NCBI GenBank assembly: GCA_022570795.1
Contig: JAKUDP010000003.1
Location: 1,178,001 to 1,242,000 of the forward strand
DNA length: 64,000 nt
DNA from: Sphaerulina vaccinii
Lineage: Eukaryota; Ascomycota; Dothideomycetes; Mycosphaerellales; Mycosphaerellaceae
Direction: 5' to 3'
Of this stretch, positions 60,695 through 64,000 are shown piece after piece. Under the pieces are notes generated by a model. The model was not told the origin of the DNA. It ran no database searches and saw nothing but the letters and a program-made list of their open reading frames with translations. Both the position numbers and the translations under genes were made by a program. Every line of letters starts with the position of its first letter. The stretch's first letter is position 1.

Positions 60695-62760
60695 ATGGCT
60701 CGAGCGAAGTCCGATCGTGCTCGCAGCCATCCTGGCACAACGTCGGTTATGATCCCGACACTATGGGGCCACGATGCAATACAAGAAGGATCGCTGGAAT
60801 ATTACCGCCGTAGGGAACAGGAGTTTGACCTCACGAAACAGACGCAAAAGATCTATAAGGACACTACAGAAAGCCTACGCGATTGGATCAAAGATCTGTG
60901 GTTCGAGTTAGACTCATGCTATGCCGTCCGCGATTGAGCCGTGTCTGACTCCCACTATCATAGGTATTGCGATTTTGTAGACAAAGATGCGATGGCGACA
61001 TTACGACTCATGCCCATCCAAGTCCTTGACAATTTCTTCCACTGGGTCTTGCATGCAAGACGGGAGAGCATACGCAGTGCTAGCACCTTGCAGACGTATT
61101 GGAATGTCTTTACGCTCATGCGACGTAGTGAGACTGGCATCATCGATGTCAGTCCATTACTCAAGACTCAGATGCATGGAGTGAGATTACTGCCACGTTC
61201 TGCTAACGCTATGCTAACCGAGTCTAGGTCCGACAACGTCTGGCGGCAGAGTTCAACCTTAGTACCGAGAAGAAACCGAAGCCGATCGTTCGGGCGGAAG
61301 ATAAATTCGAATTATTGAAGACATTGTAGGGCACCAGTCGAGTGCCGATGCAACACGAGCGGCTGCGAGTCCAGCTAGCCTTGTTGATTCAGCTCGCAGG
61401 CATCACCGGCAGCCGACCAAGCGCACTAATAAGCCTCACGTACGGGGACTTCGCGCTGTCTCTCCTTCGAGATCCCAAAGGAGGAGAGTAGCCGAGACTT
61501 ATTGTAGACGTCACTTTCAACAATACTAAGAGCTTCCTAGGACCGAAAGCTCCGTACGCAATCCAGCCCTAATCTATATTTCCGCTAACGTTGCGTAGGA
61601 ACACTATCCCTATCCCTCAGGTTCCAAGTGAACCGTGCCTCCTACTATGTCCACAAGTAATGCTTCTTAGCCTCATTTTCGCAGACCTTGCGTTTGACGG
61701 TCTCGGCAATCCGGAGGAATTGTTCCAGTTGAGGGTCCCTTAAGGTCTAAATCAGCTGCCGCTGCCGTTCAAAGAGGAATGGTATTCCGTCCCAGTATTT
61801 CGCCGACTGACAACTAGTGTCTGCGGCGTGCGAATTGCACCCAACCTCGCTGCAACAGACAACTGGCTGCGTGACAAGCTCAAGGCCCTGGGCAACGCTA
61901 CGGGCTTCGAGGTCCCGGTGGGACCATACTGTTTTCGACGAGGGGCTGGAGAGGCTCTCGACAGCAGCAGTATGCATGGATCAGAGGTCTTAGTCAGATC
62001 TGACGCTAATATGTAGCAGGTCACATCAGCGAGTCGCAGCGAAACCTCATCCTCTAGCACGCCTCGTCAGCAGTCTTCCAACACAGTTACCTATCACGTT
62101 ACATTACCTCGGATACACAGGCTGCATACAGAGGCCTAGAACCCCAAACAGCGCTGATGCGAGCGGCTAGTGGCATGTCACGGACGATCGATCCTCGTCG
62201 GCCGACACAGCTCAGCGACGACCAACAGGCCCAAGTAAGACAGCACCCAGAGGTCAGACTTCTCCGCCGATGTCAGGACAGTCTGAAGAGGAAAGTGCGC
62301 GAGACGTACGGAACTACCACACGTGCGAAGGGATCGGCCATCTACAATGCGTACCATGACGCGCGCCGAGCTCACCAGAACGCGCTCAAGGCTGTTCGGA
62401 AGGCGTTGATCGCCGAAAGTAGAACGGCATATTGAAAGAGACAGCCTGTGGCGGATATTTCACGACAGTTGCGCGGCGACTTCGAGGACAAATCAGCGGC
62501 ATATGCACTGAACGACAGCCCTGCTCTTAGCCAACGGCGTCGCCGGGCTATTTCCGCACTGCTTACCTTCGCTACGTCCGATCCGGTGGAGGAGAGCAAG
62601 CGCCGCACGGAAGCGATTGCTGCGGTGGCCGCGATTAGCCGGCATCGGGAGGCTCCAGTCCCGAAAGCTTGCCGCCCGAAGCAGGCGTCCTTTGTGGACA
62701 GTAAAGGACGATAGGGCGTCGATGCTGATCTGGGCGACGAGGTTAGAGCTCCCGTAATCA
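60695..62760 (+). pseudogene. DUF3435/tyrosine-recombinase-type gene, four exons, seven in-frame stops
   Basis: The frame starts MARAKSDRARSHPG at 60,695 and can be followed to 62,760 across three introns: 61,181-61,227, 61,554-61,598 and 61,970-62,016 (47, 45 and 47 bp; GTGAGA, GTACGC, GTATGC; CTAAC or CTAAT branch). Segments typical of fungal FluG-like/DUF3435 proteins are LLIQLAGITGSRPSALISLT, VPSEPCLLLCPQVMLL and QHASSAVFQHSYLSRYI. Tyrosine-recombinase residues appear kept: Arg in TGSRPSAL, Arg in CFRRGAG, His in QHASS and Tyr in HSYLS. Seven stops break the frame: 60,935 TGA, 61,327 TAG, 61,489 TAG, 61,741 TAA, 62,055 TAG, 62,433 TGA, 62,712 TAG. Each is one C-to-T or G-to-A change from CGA, TGG, CAG or CAA. 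The 3' end is lost at 62,760. Starship captains belong to this wider family, but this protein could be a FluG-like relative. Confidence 0.82.
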
Positions 62761-62821
62761 ATATAACTAATACTCTTATTAATTAGTACTCTATATATTA
62801 CTATATACCTCTACTTTTATA
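62761..62821 (+). repeat. Fragment of family G LTR (last 61 bp)
   Basis: Matches 55,685-55,745 from ATATAACTAATAC to the LTR end CTCTACTTTTATA. After 62,821 the sequence no longer follows the G leader, so this is an LTR 3' end against unrelated DNA. Confidence 0.8.
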
Positions 62822-64000
62822 TTAGAAGAAAAAGTTTAGTATTCTAATTATACTATAGTAGGTATTAGAGCTATTAATAAGACTATTCTAGCCTTACTAG
62901 CTAAATATAGTCTATATAGCTTTATTACTACTTTACTTATAAAAAGTATATTAGAAGAATATTACTAGCTACTACTACCTATTACTATATATAGCTATCT
63001 AGAAACTACTAGGTATTTATATAAGTATTCTCTATATAGATAGAAGGTTATATAGTTCTATATAGAGAATATAAGCTATTTTAGTATATTTTTCTAATAA
63101 AGTAGAACTAGCTAGATACTATAGTATTTAAAATATTAAAGCTACTACTATAATAAAGTTAGAGAATATAAAATAGAAAAGTAAGAAAGTAAAAAAGTAG
63201 AAAAAATTCTTTTTTTTTATTATAGTATATAGTATAGTAGAATATAGAAATAGCTAGAAGTTCTATATAGAAGTTTTTTAACTATTAGTAGAATAAAAAG
63301 TTTATAGATTCTATAAAGTTAGTATTATAGTTCTTATATAGATTATAGTAGATAGAACTTAAACTAACTTTAATTTAAACTAATAGTAAATATATTCTAG
63401 ATAGTAAAAAACTACTATTACTTCTATATCTAGATAAATAGGTATTCGATATATTATAATACTAATCTATATATTATAATCGAGATATTAATATTAAAAT
63501 ATAAAGCCTATATAACTAATATTTAGTACTCTATTAATATACTTTTATACTACTTTAAATTATATAGTCGAACTTAACTTAATCTAGTAATATATTTTAT
63601 TACTATAATCTTCTAGTTATTATTATATAGATTAAAATCTAAAAAGATAATAAATAGTAATTTAGCTTTACTAGGTTAGAAGTATTAAGTTAGAAATTAT
63701 AAGTTAGAAAATAGAAATATAAAATATACTAGTAGATAATCTATTAGTAGTAGATAAATATCTATTAAAGCTTTTATTTTATATACTTATTTCTAAAGAC
63801 TAGAGATATATAATATTAAAACCTAGAAGTTAAACTATATATTCTAGATACTATAAATAGGTTTTTAAATTTAATTATAGCTAGAAAGTATTTATAGTAG
63901 AGAACTATAATATAGATAAGAACTTAGCTAATTTTATTTAGATAGAATATATATATAACTTTATATATAATAGCTATATATTCTTTTCGGAGTAAATATA
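62822..64000. other. RIPped sequence, no gene recognised
   Basis: AT-rich, CA/TG-depleted DNA to the window end. A Lys-rich reading near 63,150-63,210 and an Ile/Tyr-rich reading after 63,360 are present, but neither could be assigned. No pair of repeats seen. Confidence 0.45.

Noticed and set aside
61752..62060. Minus-strand open frames at 61,747-62,060, 62,178-62,375 and 62,372-62,761
   Set aside because: All are antisense shadows of the recombinase pseudogene exons, which match a known protein family on the plus strand.

Overview
The window looks like a filamentous ascomycete (Pezizomycotina) chromosome segment that has been heavily altered by repeat-induced point mutation (RIP). In about 57 kb of the 64 kb, the dinucleotides CA and TG are almost gone while TA is everywhere. 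ATG codons have mostly become ATA, and CAG, CAA and TGG codons have become stops, so open frames are nearly absent. Two islands of ordinary composition interrupt this, at about 39,143-43,870 and 60,421-62,760, both with sharp edges. Short GT-AG introns with CTAAY-type branch sites in the islands also fit a filamentous fungus.

Left block (1-39,142). This is a nested stack of dead LTR retrotransposons that I could order from paired LTRs, target-site duplications (TSDs) and uninterrupted relatives in the same window. I use private letters for families. Host sequence (1-2,852; 15,534-17,338; 38,917-39,142) was hit by B1 (minus, 2,853-15,533) and C2 (minus, 17,339-38,916, TSD TACTA). D (6,954-13,825, TSD AATAG) lies inside B1. 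C1 (plus, 18,405-27,414, TSD GGTTC) and B2 (plus, 30,882-36,764) lie inside C2. E1 (23,258-25,562) lies inside C1. B, C and D are Ty3/Gypsy-type. E1 is a short element whose primer-binding site looks like that of Ty1/Copia elements primed by a half tRNA-iMet. Family C elements also carry an antisense, cysteine-rich, coiled-coil reading frame in their 3' region.

Island 1 (39,143-43,870). It holds a non-RIPped LINE ORF1 fragment, one intact gene (TesB-type acyl-CoA thioesterase, 40,394-41,332), a decayed beta-carbonic anhydrase on the minus strand, and a PIF/Harbinger-like MITE with TTA target duplications.

Right block (43,871-64,000). A RIPped copy of the same LINE ORF1 is cut by a family C LTR, itself cut by Gypsy element F (44,839-52,441), which contains an inverted solo LTR of family G (TSD CTATA). 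After about 1 kb of unrecognised RIPped DNA come C3 (truncated) and Gypsy element G (55,522-60,420). Island 2 then carries a four-exon DUF3435/tyrosine-recombinase gene broken by seven in-frame stops, each of a RIP type. A 61-bp G LTR remnant and unrecognised RIPped DNA close the window.

Only the thioesterase looks able to make a normal protein. All reading of RIPped coding regions was done by eye, allowing C-to-T and G-to-A changes, so element boundaries tied to LTR pairs are firm but internal gene limits are approximate.
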